Assembly (NCBI GenBank): GCA_965153455.1
Contig: OZ234501.1
Location: 10,726,001 to 10,790,000 of the forward strand
Direction: 5' to 3'
From: Sphagnum compactum
Taxonomy: Eukaryota > Bryophyta > Sphagnopsida > Sphagnales
DNA length: 64,000 nt
A model generated the notes under the pieces. The model was not told where the DNA came from. It was given only the letters and a program-made list of their open reading frames with translations, and ran no database searches. Below, one piece after another: positions 47,139 to 59,604 of the stretch (positions within the stretch are counted from its first letter, which is position 1; every line of letters begins with the position of its first letter). A program made the position numbers and the translations under genes.

Positions 47139-47680
47139 TAACTCCAAAAATAATATACCCCAAGAATTCCATCTCAAATTGATGAAATCCACATTTTTCC
47201 AATTTGGCATAAAGACCAACTTTTCAAAACTTTTTCAAAACAAGACGTACATGGCACTCATGGTCTATCATTTTTTTGAGAAAATGAGGATGTCATTGAT
47301 GTAACAAACCACAAAATCATCCAAATATTCATAGAAAACATCCTTCATCGTATGTTGAAAGACAATAAGTGCATTGGTTTGGCCAAAAAACATCACAATG
47401 TTTTTTTGAGTTCACCATCAAGGTCCAATTTCACGATCCTTACTAAGACTGGACGCCTTCATTTCCCTTCTCTTCTAGCCCTTGGGTAGTGTAGAAGTTG
47501 TGGCATGTGCTGCATATTGAACACGTTTCTTTGGACAAACACCAACTACGTGGCCTAGTTCTCCACAATATAAACAAAGATTGTTTACACGTTGACGTTG
47601 TTTCTCATGTTTTATGAATGGTTTGAATCATGTTTTGTCAATTTGCATGGGGTTGTCATTGTGTGCAAACATCATATGTT
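47139..47680 (-). pseudogene. second Ty3/gypsy remnant: gag zinc knuckle and RT fragment
   Basis: On the minus strand, 47520-47680 encodes a gag end with a CCHC knuckle (CLYCGELGHVVGVCPK) preceded by PMQIDKT, a TGA and KPFIKHEKQRQR. 47139-47393 encodes the RT palm: FGQTNALIVFQ, FYEYLDDFVVCYINDILIFSK, then HVRLVL and GLYAKLEKCGFHQFEMEFL. The catalytic YxDD has become Y-I-N-D. Protease and the RT N-terminus, expected between the two, are missing, so an internal deletion joined them. Opposite strand to the 26-31 kb element, so a separate insertion. Confidence 0.88.
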
Positions 47681-50400
47681 TGGGTTGCAACATGGGTGGT
47701 GTGAATTGCCTCAATGTTGGTGACGATTCCTAACGCTTTTCTTGTCAATGTTCAAAAAGTTGATTATCACAACACATAGCTTGCAACATTGTGTATAACA
47801 TACCTTGTTATTTCATGTCATAATTTGTGGATTGATTTTGGGATTGTTTTAAGGACATGTACATTGTTTTTTCAATAATTCATAAAGAATATTTGCATTG
47901 AATTGGGAATGATGTTAAAGCATGGATGTCTTTGTCTCAATGGAGACAATTCTAAATGTTCAATGTTGTTTAATCTTATAGGGTGTTGAGTTAAGCTTTT
48001 GAATGACAAAGGGAAATCAAAACAAAATACGAAAATCACATTTTTCAAAGGTCTCATAACTATTGTTCCACATTTGTCATCATGTGGTGCTAAAATACAT
48101 ATGTTTGAATTGTCACCTAAGGTTTGAAACACACATGGTTAGCTCATTACCTATCGATATCGAAATCTTTTGATTTTTCTTGACCTTTGGAAACCAAATT
48201 ATATAGATGTAAGCTTAAAAACACTTATTCATAATCACCTTGAGAATATTTCATTTAACTTCAATTATTGAAAATGATCTTAATTAAATCCCCAAACACT
48301 CAAAGATCGATATGCCCAACCATCATGTCATTAAGCTCATGCAAAATTTCAAGTTTGGTTAGTTTGAGTGGATTTGTTGCATTTTAAACTATTGTTCGAA
48401 ATGATTTGATTTGTGATTTCCTACCTTAATTACAAGCAATGGTGTCAATTAAATCCCCAAGAAGTCGAAGATTGATGTGCCTTAGGTCATTATGCTTATG
48501 GAAAATTTCAAGTTCAAGGAATAGATCAAGCAAAACTTCACATGGCGCACTACCATTGGTCTACCTATTTCTTATCTTTACTATTTACTTTTTGTTGTTT
48601 GGTTGGTGGATTCGTGGAATTGCAAGTCACATTGTCTTCTATGCTAGAGGTAGAATTTGGATTTTAAAAGAGGTTTTGCTCCACATGTACTTGACCCAAA
48701 CATCTTTGGTCCCTAAACTTCCTCATGATGCAAATATTCACTAATTCTATCAACCTCTTACCTAAGCTCATTGAACTTTTCCCATCCTCCCTTGCTCCAC
48801 TTTTCCATCTCAAAATAAAATTTTCAGATCTCCAAATTTCCCCTACTACACATCTTATTTGACTCATTGGCTTGTATTCATCAATGGATCAAATTACAAA
48901 TAAGCATCCGTAAGAAGATTTAGCCAAATTTAGCTATAAAATCAAAGGAAAAAAAGAAAGAAAAGCATGATATATTCCTGGGCTACCCTCTTGGAACCTA
49001 CTACAGAAATATGGCAACTTGATTTTTTTTTCCTTTTTGAAATTTGGTGAATTTCCATTGTCTAGTACCTAATTGGAAATCAGATTTTTCAGGTTGAAAC
49101 ATTGTGAAAATTCACCAGAAAAGAAATTCAGAGATCCTAAGTCTTTCAAATGCAAAGGACAAAGTAAATACTGTGATTATGCTTACACATTGTCAAATCT
49201 CATCATTTGACTATTGATGAATACATGACACATCCATAATAGCTAAGGGATCATAAGACCTACATGTGACATATGTTAGATGCCCTAAGTATTTATGATT
49301 CATGGCAATGATAAATGTACATTGAACAACAACCTAGCCAAAAATGGCACCAACCACCACACCAAACTTCAAAGCCAACAACAGAATTAGGTGGCACAAG
49401 CATCCAAATGTGCAGCAGCAGCACCCAAATCCCTTTGATAAGGCAAACTCAACAATAGTACAAATAGAGTACCAAAAACAAATACTTAATGCACTTTTTA
49501 AGTAAATGCATCACTTGTCCATCCTTCCCAACAACTTTATAATCTACCAACCCTTCATGCTCTTCTTCTGCCCTAATTTTTCTTGGTACAAAAGCAAAGG
49601 TTGGTAGTTGGTATGGGGCCAAGCATGGTTGAAATGACAAAGTGGTTTTTGTTGTTAATAGGTACAAAACAGTATTAAGGGCACACAGGTCAATGGCAAA
49701 CCACCTGCCCAAATTAAATTTTTTATAAGATGTAAAGGTTTTCATCTAAGGGTGAGTGAGTAAGTGTGACAAAATGAGTAGTGTTTTTCTTACCCTAAAC
49801 CTTCCCTTTTTTTTTAGGGGTGACCGATGTGTGGAAAGCAGAGGAAAATGGGAATATTTGTAAATTAAAAAAATTTAAGGGTGATATGTGAGTTTTTCAA
49901 TGCCAACATTAATTTTACTCTGAATCAAATTCATGGATAATTCAGAAATTTAGTTCTAGAGTTGCATTAGATATACCTAGTTCTTTAGCAAAGAGGGAAA
50001 TTCAATTGGATGGAATAACATTCAAGGGCAAAAGGAAAAGGAAAAAAAAGGATACGAAACATGTAGAGACCTTTGTTGCCCTCTTTTTAAACAAACATAT
50101 TTATATAATTGAAAGTTTATTCTTAGAACAAAAAAGTCTCAAGAATATGCAAAGCACAAGGAGTAGGAGCTTTGAAAAACTTTTGGCACCCACTTGAATA
50201 GCACGAAATGTTGATGAGGGTTTATCTATGTACATGATAAAGCCCTTGACCCGATTTTGTTTACATTATGAAGAGCGGGTTTAAAAAGATGGAACTTCCC
50301 TCCCATCTCTCAGGAGAGAGTTTCAGTTCTTCACAGGGAATTATGCTCCTTCATCAGGGATTACACAATCTTCATCGAGTCTTCATCAAGCATATTCAGG
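47681..50400. other. spacer
   Basis: No gene is supported. 48895-49060 resembles 37075-37290 (AAGATTTAGCCAAAT, then CTATAAA, CAGAAAT-TGGC and GAATTTC blocks in the same order), a diverged dispersed repeat. Confidence 0.45.
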
Positions 50401-50403
50401 AGC

Positions 50404-50464
50404 CTTCATTGAGCAAGCTTTATGCCATGGCCAATGCCTTTATGCCAAGGCTTGCTCAATGAAG
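50404..50464. repeat. 15-bp perfect inverted repeat
   Basis: CTTCATTGAGCAAGC at 50404-50418 and its exact complement at 50450-50464 surround a 31-base loop that contains two copies of CTTTATGCC. Confidence 0.9.
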
Positions 50465-50506
50465 ACCATGGGACAAACATATAACTGCACTGTTAACTCA
50501 AATTGG

Positions 50507-50756
50507 TACATTGTCGAACAACAACAACATTGCATTTGTTGGGCAAAATTCATTCTTGCTCAATATATGATGTTTAGCACCTTTTACCCAATTCGGTACA
50601 TTATTGAACAACAACATTGCATTTGTTGGACAAAATTTCTTGCTCGATACATGACGTTTAGCACCTTTTACCCAATTGGTACATTGTCAAACAACACCAT
50701 TGCATTTGTTGGGATAAAATTCTTGCTCGATAAATGCCATTTAGTACCTTTTACAA
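50507..50756 (+). repeat. three tandem units of ~80-90 bp
   Basis: Units begin TACATTGTCGAACAACA (50507), TACATTATTGAACAACA (50597) and TACATTGTCAAACAACA (50680). Each continues with GCATTTGTTGG, AAATT-TTGCTC and TTTAG-ACCTTTTAC. The first two share one open frame (EQQHCICW, YMTFSTFYPI) and the third is shifted, so coding use is doubtful. Confidence 0.9.
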
Positions 50757-50759
50757 GAA

Positions 50760-51540
50760 GACCATACCCCCATGATGGGAAAAACATAAAAGCTTTGAAA
50801 GGTGGGAACATAGTACATAGTTAGGTTACCCATTTGGAAAGGGGAAGCAAAGATCTTGCTATTGTGAGAGCTCACCAACAACAAACATAAATAATTGTTA
50901 ATAATAACAATCCTCCTCAAAGTGTCATAAAGCTCCTTCCAGAGGACAAAAGAAAATGCCCCTTCCATGAAGAACAAATTAATACTAGATACTACATATG
51001 AAGTAGGTAGCCTAAATATAAAGAAACTTCTGAATTATTATTATTATTATTATTATGTTCACAGAGAAAGTGGTCTGGTACCTCTTTTTTTTTTGCTTTT
51101 TTTGGGGGTACCATAGTTACCTTGGAACCTTAGACACATATTTGTTGAATAATTAATTAAATTTGAAATTTTTCATATATTTGAGAAATAGAATACTCTT
51201 GAAAATTCAATTTTTTTCCTTCAAAAAAATTTGTTTTTTGAAAAGAATAATCTTTGAAAATTTCGACATAAGAGGACACTCTTTTTCTATTCCCAACTCC
51301 TGGAAGGAAAAAACAAAACCAACAAATACCTAAAATAAAATAAATGTTGGGGTACCCTACTTACCTATCCGATTTTGACATCTCAATCCGATGACCTACC
51401 GTTTCAGAAAGAGCAAATACTCCAGGTCCCAAAGCAGGCTCTGTACGCGCAACTGACCCGACTGTAGTTGTGTGTCGCGTTGGCCCAATCACGTGCACTC
51501 GTTCTGTTTCCGGACCTGGATACACCAATGAGAGACAAGT
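50760..51540. other. spacer
   Basis: No gene. An (ATT)n microsatellite lies at 51034-51056. Confidence 0.5.
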
Positions 51541-52637
51541 GCTGTGTTGAAGGGACTTTTTCCGTTCACACATGCTCCCTCGTCTCTCTCTGGCCACCCC
51601 TCCCCTCCCCTCCCTTCTTCTCTGTTTCTTAGTTCTCGACTCTCAAGGTCCTTTCGAACTCTCGTGTGCTTCGCGCATCGCTGCCGCGCAATTCAATCCC
51701 GTCTTCTGCTAGTTGTTGCAGACATTTAATACCTATGAGTTCTCCTTCATAAAGCTCTTTCACTTCCGTGTAGTTTTGGCTCAACGTCATCATCTCTCGC
51801 TCTCTCGATCCAAGTAACTTTTGCTTCGTTTCTCTCTCCATCTTCACAATTTTCTTCTAGGCCAATCACATCTACTTTTTCATTGTTTTTGTTCTGGTTT
51901 TTCTGTAATGCTTTTGATGATGGCCTAAGAGGAACTAGGAAGGTAAGGCAAGGCAAGGCACCTCCCCCCCCCCCCCAGAGCCCCCGAGAAAGTTGTTGGA
52001 GTGACTGCACCCAATTTATTAGGGTTTTGGAGTCTTGGCCAAGTTTTCTTCTTCTACTGCGAAGTATGTGACATGTCTCCGATGTCTGAAAGGAGCATAA
52101 CTGACCGACTTTCTGTCTTTGAGGACTCGCTTTGCGGTTAGGGATCGACAGTAGTTTGTTTTATCCTTTCCCTTTTTTTTTTCTTTTTTTTCGGTGTGTG
52201 TTTGACGTAGTTGGAGCCTAGTTTATGATTGCATGTTGTAGGTTTGGGTTGGTTGTTTTTGGGGTTTAAAAAAAAAATCGCCTGAATCAGGGTTTGTGAC
52301 GACGCTGGGCTTTTGAGATGGCTGTTTTCCCCAGTGTGTGAGAGTGTGATGGGGGGATCTGGATGTGGTTCAGTATGTTTGCGTTGCATCAATTCTCTGA
52401 CTGGTGCCTAGAGTTTTTGTTCGAGAAGAAGCCGTGCCTCCTCGTTTGGGTGCTTGGAAGGGTATGAAGAACCAGGTTTTGGGTGCTCGGGATTTGGATG
52501 TGTGAAAATAGGGCATTTTGAGGGTGCCAAAATCAGGTTCTCTGGTGCTGCACAATAGAAGCAAGCAAGCACTTATTTCTGCTTGTTTTGTAATTAGGGT
52601 GTAGTATTTAGTTGGCCGCAGAGAGGTTAGGGAAGCA
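51541..52637 (+). promoter_or_regulatory. promoter/leader region of the RNFT-like gene
   Basis: Pyrimidine-rich stretches (CTCTCTCTGG, CTCCCCTCCCTTCTTCTCTG at about 51588-51625) suit a plant core promoter or leader. A donor-like GGAAGGTAAGG at about 51937-51945 and a C homopolymer (51964-51977) follow. If spliced, an intron would run from there towards 52637. The transcription start is not determined. Confidence 0.4.
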
Positions 52638-55600
52638 ATGGAGGATGCAGGGCTTGCCTCAGGCATGCACAGAAGTAATATACCGAGTTCCAGGCGGTTT
52701 GGGATGCAGCTCTCGTCAGCCAACTTTCTCCCAGCGCCACTGTCAGCTCTCCTTGAGCTCACTGGGCTTATAAGAGGCCGGTCACAGTACTCCCAGGTGG
52801 AAGAAGGTGGGGAAATGGCGAGTGGATCCTTGGGACAATCCCTTGAGAGCAACAGGGTTGGGGATGGTGGTGCAGAAGTTTCTATCAGGATATTTGGAGG
52901 AGGTGAGCCAGAGCAGGCACATGGTGTTGGACCTGCCCATATAAGGAATGCAGCTGATGGGGCTGCCAGTACATCACAAGGCTCTCCATCCTCTCTTCTT
53001 CCAATACGAACTGCTGGTAGTGAGAGCACATCAGGTGTTGCAATCAGCTCTGAGGACAGCAGTGAGGCAGCACAGACAACAGGGGCTTCAGCAAATACCG
53101 GGCGGGATGCAGGATCCCAGCGGTATGATTTCCAGCAGCTAGCAAGGTGGATTGAGCAGGCCTTGCCATTCACCATCTTGCTGTTGATGGTCTTCATTCG
53201 ACAACATCTGCAAGGTGAATTATCCTGTCCCTTTTTGCATGTCAATTGCACACAAGCTTTTTTTTTCTGAGAGTGGTTCTGTAACCCAGCAAATGCACAA
53301 CAGCCAATATGGATGGACATGCACCATCCACCATCAGAGTGATAGGGCCAGCACCTGAGCAATGGAGACGTTCCTTGCTAGGAAGAGGTCCAAATTCTAG
53401 GTTGACCATGCTCTTTTACCAAGGATCTGTGTGAGCAGGGCTCATTCATGGTCTACACCACAAATTGAGAAGCAGGAATAAATTCATTCTATGAAGTTCA
53501 TGCTTAAACACAGCTTTTGCCCTCAGCTTGATCAAATTGTAGCGGAAAATCATGGTTTTTTTTCCCTGTTTGGTTCCAAAGAAAGGATGCAGCCAAAGGT
53601 ATTTAGTGGAATTCAACATTTTGGAATATATGTTCTCTGGACCTTTATGCTTTTTGGCATGAGGTTCTTGTAGACCGACCATGACTCTCTAAAGATGACC
53701 TAATTCAGGTCTGCCTGTTGTTGAGTCCCGAACACTTGCTCTGCACTGAAATATCTGCCAACCTTGCCATTTCAACACAGGTGTTTTACGCTAAAATGTG
53801 TATTTGTGGCCATATATGACTGGGGAATTCAGAAAGCACTACCTCTAGTTCACCTTGTGATTAGTGCCTTCACATGTGATGGTTTCTTTGGGATTCATGA
53901 AAGGTCAAATGATGGGTACAGACTAGCTATTTGATGGGCAATAGTTTTTGAAAGCAGATTTTTGTACACTAGTTAGTGCTGAAGGCTGAGGGTCTGTTCC
54001 AGCTACATTCAGTTATGGCTCTAATTATGTGCTATTATGAAGAACACATGCAGACCTGGAGGTCCTGGAATAGCAAATAGTTGGAGATTAACCCCTGATT
54101 TTCTCCTTGTTGATGTCACAGGTTTTATTGTTTCAGTATGGATCACAGCAGTAATGTTCAAGGCAAATGACTTACTGCGAAAGCAAACTGCATTGAAGGT
54201 ATTCTCCAAACTTTCTAACTGTCATCTTAAGTTGGTTCAATGAAAGGACTTAAAACATAAGACGATGACCTGCATGTTCTTATGAAGGAGCTGATGTTTT
54301 TGAGCATGCAGAATGAAAGAAGACCAATTTTCCTAGTGGCGTTGGGCATTGGCCTACTGGTGCACATTGTTGGAGTGTACTGGTGGTATAGTGCAGGGGC
54401 ATTGTGGCGACCCCTTCTCCTTCTTCCTCCACGCAATATTCCAATGTTCTGGCAAGCCATCTTCATCATCGTAGTCAATGGTAAAATTGTTCACTCTGCT
54501 TCAATGTGATTTCAGCCCCACAAAGTCTTCTCTGTTTGTTTTGAAGTAAGGATATCATATGTATAAGTGTGCCTTTTTCTTACTCCATGTTTCCATGTGT
54601 AGATACTGTTGTGAGACAGGCCGCCATGGTGCTGAAGTCCTGGCTTCTTATACATTTCAAGAACAGTCGAGGGCGAAATTATCGCCGCCAGGTCTGGCTA
54701 GCCTCACCTTCTCCGTGGATTCTGGTAGTTCTCTCAGTAGGTTTTAGGTTTGGGGATGATACAGTCTACTTGCATTGCATAAGTGAAAATGTATTGAATA
54801 CTTTGGTGGGTGGCAGGCTCAACTGTTGACTCTAGTTGAATATATTCTATTGTTGTATCGTGCCTTGATACCAGCACCAGTCTGGTATCGGTTTTTTTTG
54901 AACAAAGAATATGGCAACCTATTCTCAGCATTAACAACAGGCTTATACCTGACATTCAAGCTCACTTCCACATTGGAGAAGGTACTTTGAGAATGCATTG
55001 GCTTTCCTACGTTTTTCCATCCATCTGTAGATATGATATGCAGATGGATGCTTTGGGTAAAATATCTTCAACTCAGGAGTCTAAATTGCAGCTATCATAT
55101 TGTGATGACAGACCCAAACATTCTTGGCTGCACTTCGAGCTTTGTCACGTAGGGAAGTCCAGTATGGCGCCTATGCAACCAGTGAAGAGGTTTGTCTGCT
55201 ATTCAATTTGTCTTCTCCTGACCTCTGCAATCCTAGAAAATGATAGGTTTAACTCTATAAATTGTTTTACAGGTTACCCATTCCAACATGTTTCCTTTAG
55301 TTGTAAGAGATGTTTTCTTGACAAAAATCAACATTGGTAAATGGCCATGCTGTAAGCTCAGCTTTGCATGGTCATGAACAGGAGTACGTATTCAGCAGAC
55401 TTTCTTTTCATGGTCTGTCTGTCAGCTCAGGGAATCCATCCTGTGGAAATACACAAAAATAATGACTAAGTTAGAAAGTCTGCTATGGTGGGTGACATGC
55501 AGGTGCTTGCAGCAGGAGATATGTGTGCAATCTGCCAAGAGAAGATGCATGCACCAATTTCACTTCGTTGCAAACATGTTTTCTGTGAAGACTGTGTGTC

Positions 55601-56349
55601 TGAATGGTACGCTATTTGACTGGGTTCTTTTCGACCCCTTTTTCATGTAATAACCTGGAGTACTTTATGTTTATATTCTTACTGTGCGACCATCAGCATC
55701 AAGCCTAGTGCTTTTCCAAGGGGTTGAGGGTTAAACGTCCACTTTACACATGATATGTGTCACTACCCTCTGTAGTGATTATCAATACTGAGCATCAAAT
55801 TGTCAGCTCATCGTACAGAAGTGTGGGAACCTAGGAGCCTTCCTTTTTGGAATGATTGGGCAACTTCACTCTGTTGGTTAGGGGGATTGGAGGTATCCAA
55901 TTTAAGAGGGCTGGCCAAAAGGCTGAAGGAACACCATCTTACCTTGCAATGGCAAAAGGTCATGCTGCTTCTTCTGCAATATTATCTGGAAGCTCAAGCA
56001 ACCAATTTTAGGAACATTCAGCTAACTTGCATCTACGTCCAGAAATTCAGGGTTTTTCTGTTCCATGCATTTCAGGGTGATTTTTAAGCTCATGGATGGA
56101 AGAGTACTTGGGTTCATTCTTCTAGCATGGTCCTTATTCCACTGTGACCTCATTGCTTGGGTATTTTTGAAGGCTTCTTCTCTTTATAGTGCAGACAATT
56201 GTGTATGGTTTCTCATGGTGGGATTTACTGTGGTGAATAACAGGTTTGAGAGGGAGCGGACATGTCCTTTGTGCCGGGCTGTAGTTAAATCAGCAGGCCT
56301 CCGGTCGTATGGTGATGGCTCAACCAACCTTTTCATCCAACTGTTTTGA
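52638..56349 (+). CDS. RING-finger transmembrane E3 ubiquitin ligase, RNFT1-like
   Basis: Eight exons with GT-AG borders and consistent phase: 52638-53214, 54122-54198, 54312-54480, 54603-54691, 54817-54981, 55112-55189, 55503-55606 and 56244-56349, giving 454 residues. Residues 1-170 are polar, Ser/Gly-rich and probably disordered. Residues 176-360 hold several membrane spans ([54 protein letters not shown]) and the family signatures [21 protein letters not shown] and [12 protein letters not shown]. The C-terminal C3HC4 RING has Cys393, 396, 408, His410, Cys413, 416, 427 and 430, followed by the conserved tail [12 protein letters not shown]. All zinc ligands are present. Human RNFT1 is an ER-membrane ligase in ER-associated degradation; ubiquitin transfer at an endomembrane is inferred here. 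Retention of intron 1 would add about 18 residues and a stop after the first span. Confidence 0.93.
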
Positions 56350-58920
56350 GTCCCATATTGTTGTACAGAGAGCATGATAGCAAGTTGGGTCACCTTGCAA
56401 AAACACATGTGAAGGAATGAATGTATTTTACAGTGGTGATTCATGACTCTGCACATGACAGCTTAGGTATTGTCAACCATTAAGACTTGAAGTATGCAGC
56501 TCTCAAGAAACGTGATGGTCAGCACTTTATCTAGTCTGGTCGTGTTGTGTTGAGACTCTCTGTTCCTTCTTGGGTATTGTCCAGAAGTACCAGCTTTTCA
56601 TCCCATGAGAGCAAAGAGTTTGAGGATGTTTTCACGAAGCTTTGTCCAGTTTGGAAGAGTTTTTACTACCAAAAAAATGATCTCATCAAGGAGATGTGGT
56701 ACATTGAAGGTGGATGTTTATTGGAAATTGATCCATTGAGAGCTTTAATTATTTGGACAAACCGTGAACAAACAGTTGTGCATGCAACAGAATTCTGTAA
56801 TTGCATCAACTATAATTCCAATTGATCCCAATTCTTGGATGCATTGGGTATTAATGTACATTACTGGAATGTGGGGCACTTACCACACTCTTCAAACTGT
56901 GTACCTCCACAATCAATCCCATGGTTCATATGAAATCACTTGTGCCCCTAATTGTTAAGCCTGAAATTGAAGGGGATGAGTGTTGTTGAAGATGGTTGAT
57001 TGGGAAGTCCAATAGAATGATGGAATTTTCAAATTTGTAGTCTAGGACTATTTGCCAAGTGCAAATGGGCACAACCTTTGAAGGGCATGTCTTGACAGTT
57101 GTACAAGTGCCTTATGCAAATAACACACTACACATATCATAAACCATCCATGCTATCATAACCTGCCTTTGTACAAGACATGTTCATGCTTTGCAAGAAA
57201 TGAGGGGACTTGGAGATTCCAAGCTGCAGTTTTGTTTTGTTCTTTTCTTCTGTTTTTCTTTCATGTAGCCAAGGTGGAGATGGTGCACAACAAGATGGTG
57301 CGCCAAAATTGGTAACCAACAAACAACAATTTTAGACATCCTTCTCTAATTTGACCACCTAATGAAGAAATGTGATGATTTTAATCCATGTAGCAAAAAT
57401 ATATTAGTGTTTGTTTGTGGTCATACCTATCTCCAGAACCTTTAACACTTTGAATGCAAGTGAGCTTGAACCTAAATGTTTATAACATACTTTCAATTGT
57501 TGTTCCCTTGGAATTCATACAAATCAAATACGCTTAGTTGTTCAAGAAATAGCTTCAAATATTTGGTTTGACAAACTATGATAGCCTTGATTTCTAGCCT
57601 TTTGTTTCTAGTGCTCGTGTGTATACGAAACTATGTGCTATAGTTTAGCGAGTTTCAAAGCTCAATTCAAATTTCTTTATCTTCTTGCCTCAATTATTGT
57701 CTTTATTGCAATCTTTGAAGTTACATTGAAAATTTACCAACACTACCTAATGTTGTCTTTTGCAACACTTTAGGTAGGGTTGTCTCTTGATCATATATCT
57801 TTGTGAGATTACAATTGTGGATAATAAAGAAAATGTCATCATAGGGCTTTGCATTTTGAAAAAAATATTAGCTTTGTTGATTAAGTTAGTTTTATGAACT
57901 CAACTTTCCTTCTCTATTGCTTCAATTGTGGAGGCCTTAATGCTAAAAAGCTTGTGCCCAGCAATTGAGGATCATATATAAAGGAGGTCTTTTTGTGATC
58001 CCTTTGACTTTGAATTATTTGTTTGCCATCCTAGCCTAGGAAAATCAAGAGCATCCCAACTAGTTAAATGGATGGAAGAATCACAAAATCATTGATTTTT
58101 AGCACTATTTATTCTTAAATTTGTAACACTGCAAAATTTCACGCCAAAATATCTTTGGTTCCAAGCAGATTTTAGGGGGAGCCAAATTTTAGATATCACA
58201 AAATTAAAGAAAAAAAAACCCCTGGCTCCAAGATTGAAAAAGTGGCCTTCAAATCCAAGAACCCCTCTCCCAAGTATATTACAAGTATTTTACAGTTTTC
58301 ACATTACAGAGCACCCTGTACCGGGCCCCTTATTTTGAGACTCGTGAGCAGTGCTCAGTATGTGAGCCTGAAAAAATTATTTCTCACATTGAAGTTTAGT
58401 TATTTACTTTTTTGCAACCTCGCCCATAAAACTGAAACCGATGAGACTGCAAATAGGTGGGAGACTACTAATAGCAAACCACTTTGAGGAATCATTATGA
58501 TTGGCCAATCAGAAACAGGGAGCAGCAGTCAGATCATATTTATTACACTCCTATCTGGCAGGTGCATACTTTTGCTATGCCATTTACTAGCCGCAGCAAA
58601 CTGTGCAGATGTGCAGGAGCAAAACCATGTTCCTTCCCCAAGGGGCATCTTTTGACTTTTCTTCATTCAATTTTAATGTGCAGGGTTACATGCTGAGCAC
58701 AGCTGGGGTTTCTTCCAACCCATGTACCAAACGACAACCGTTACTTGCCTCGCTTCCACTTTGAATAACTTCGTTAGGTTTTCGTTGACACTAGTGGGGC
58801 AAGTTAGAGTCGACGGCTGCACTCGACGATAGTTTAGGTTCGTCGATGACAGAGAGGGTTTCGTTCACAGTAGCGCTATCGGACAGAGCTATGGTGTATC
58901 CATCCGTCAAAGATTTGCGA
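56350..58920. other. spacer
   Basis: No gene is supported in 2.6 kb. Some 3' untranslated sequence of the RNFT-like gene must lie at the start. Open stretches of 60-95 codons show no recognisable domains. Confidence 0.45.
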
Positions 58921-58927
58921 ACATTTC

Positions 58928-58935
58928 TAGGGTTT
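58928..58935. promoter_or_regulatory. telo-box upstream of RPS7
   Basis: TAGGGTTT (AAACCCTA on the other strand), with further GGGTTTCG words at about 58856 and 58932. Telo-boxes are a hallmark of plant ribosomal protein promoters, which fits the gene that follows. Confidence 0.6.
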
Positions 58936-59104
58936 CGTCCACATGGAGACTGGACGTGGGCCGTAGATTGATTTGATCGGACGGTACACGTCTGCGGCTA
59001 CGTTCTCGTCTTCTCCTGCTGCAGCCTCATAAAAATTCTGCTCTTCTGCTGTTGTCCGCACTTTGGTAAAGAGGGCTTTGCACGATTCGCCTTCTTGTGT
59101 AAAG

Positions 59105-59586
59105 GTATGCATTCTGTTTCCTGCGCTTTTTCTGTGTATGTTTGCCTTCCTTTTGCTTGTTTCTTCGTTTAAACAAAATTCGGCAAAGAGAGTTTAGTAG
59201 GTAGAGTGAAGCATGTGTTCGTTTGGTCGAGTTCGCATGTCCCTGGTAAAGAAGGGATCTAAGAAAAGAGGCCTTTGTTGTGTATTCTTTTCTGTGTTGT
59301 GTGGAGGAAGTGGCTATTAGTTCGAGAACAATGTGCAATGAGGAGAAATCAAACAAATGGAATTAGTTGTTTCGCAATCATTGTATTTCAGTGGGATTGG
59401 CGTTCTTCTCTTATGTGGACATAAGTGCGTACAATGTGCAAGAACACGTGATTGAGTCTAAGAACATGTTGTGTAGAGCACGCACGATTCGAGGTCACGA
59501 CTAGCTGTTAGTGTGGTATGGATAGCTTATTAGACGTGGATTAGGATTAGGGTTGAGGTTGTCTCTCACGTGGATGTTTTGTGCAG
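59105..59586 (+). other. probable 5' UTR intron of RPS7
   Basis: A donor AAAG-GTATGC at 59104/59105 and an acceptor TGTGCAG ending at 59586 bracket 482 T-rich bases, leaving 18 bases of leader before the ATG. A leader intron is common in plant ribosomal protein genes. Inferred from splice signals only. Confidence 0.5.
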
Positions 59587-59604
59587 GTTGCAAGTTCAGC
59601 AGCC

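Noticed and set aside
52370-53362. 330-codon minus-strand frame
   Set aside because: Antisense of the first exon of the RNFT-like gene, which has eight phase-consistent exons on the plus strand.
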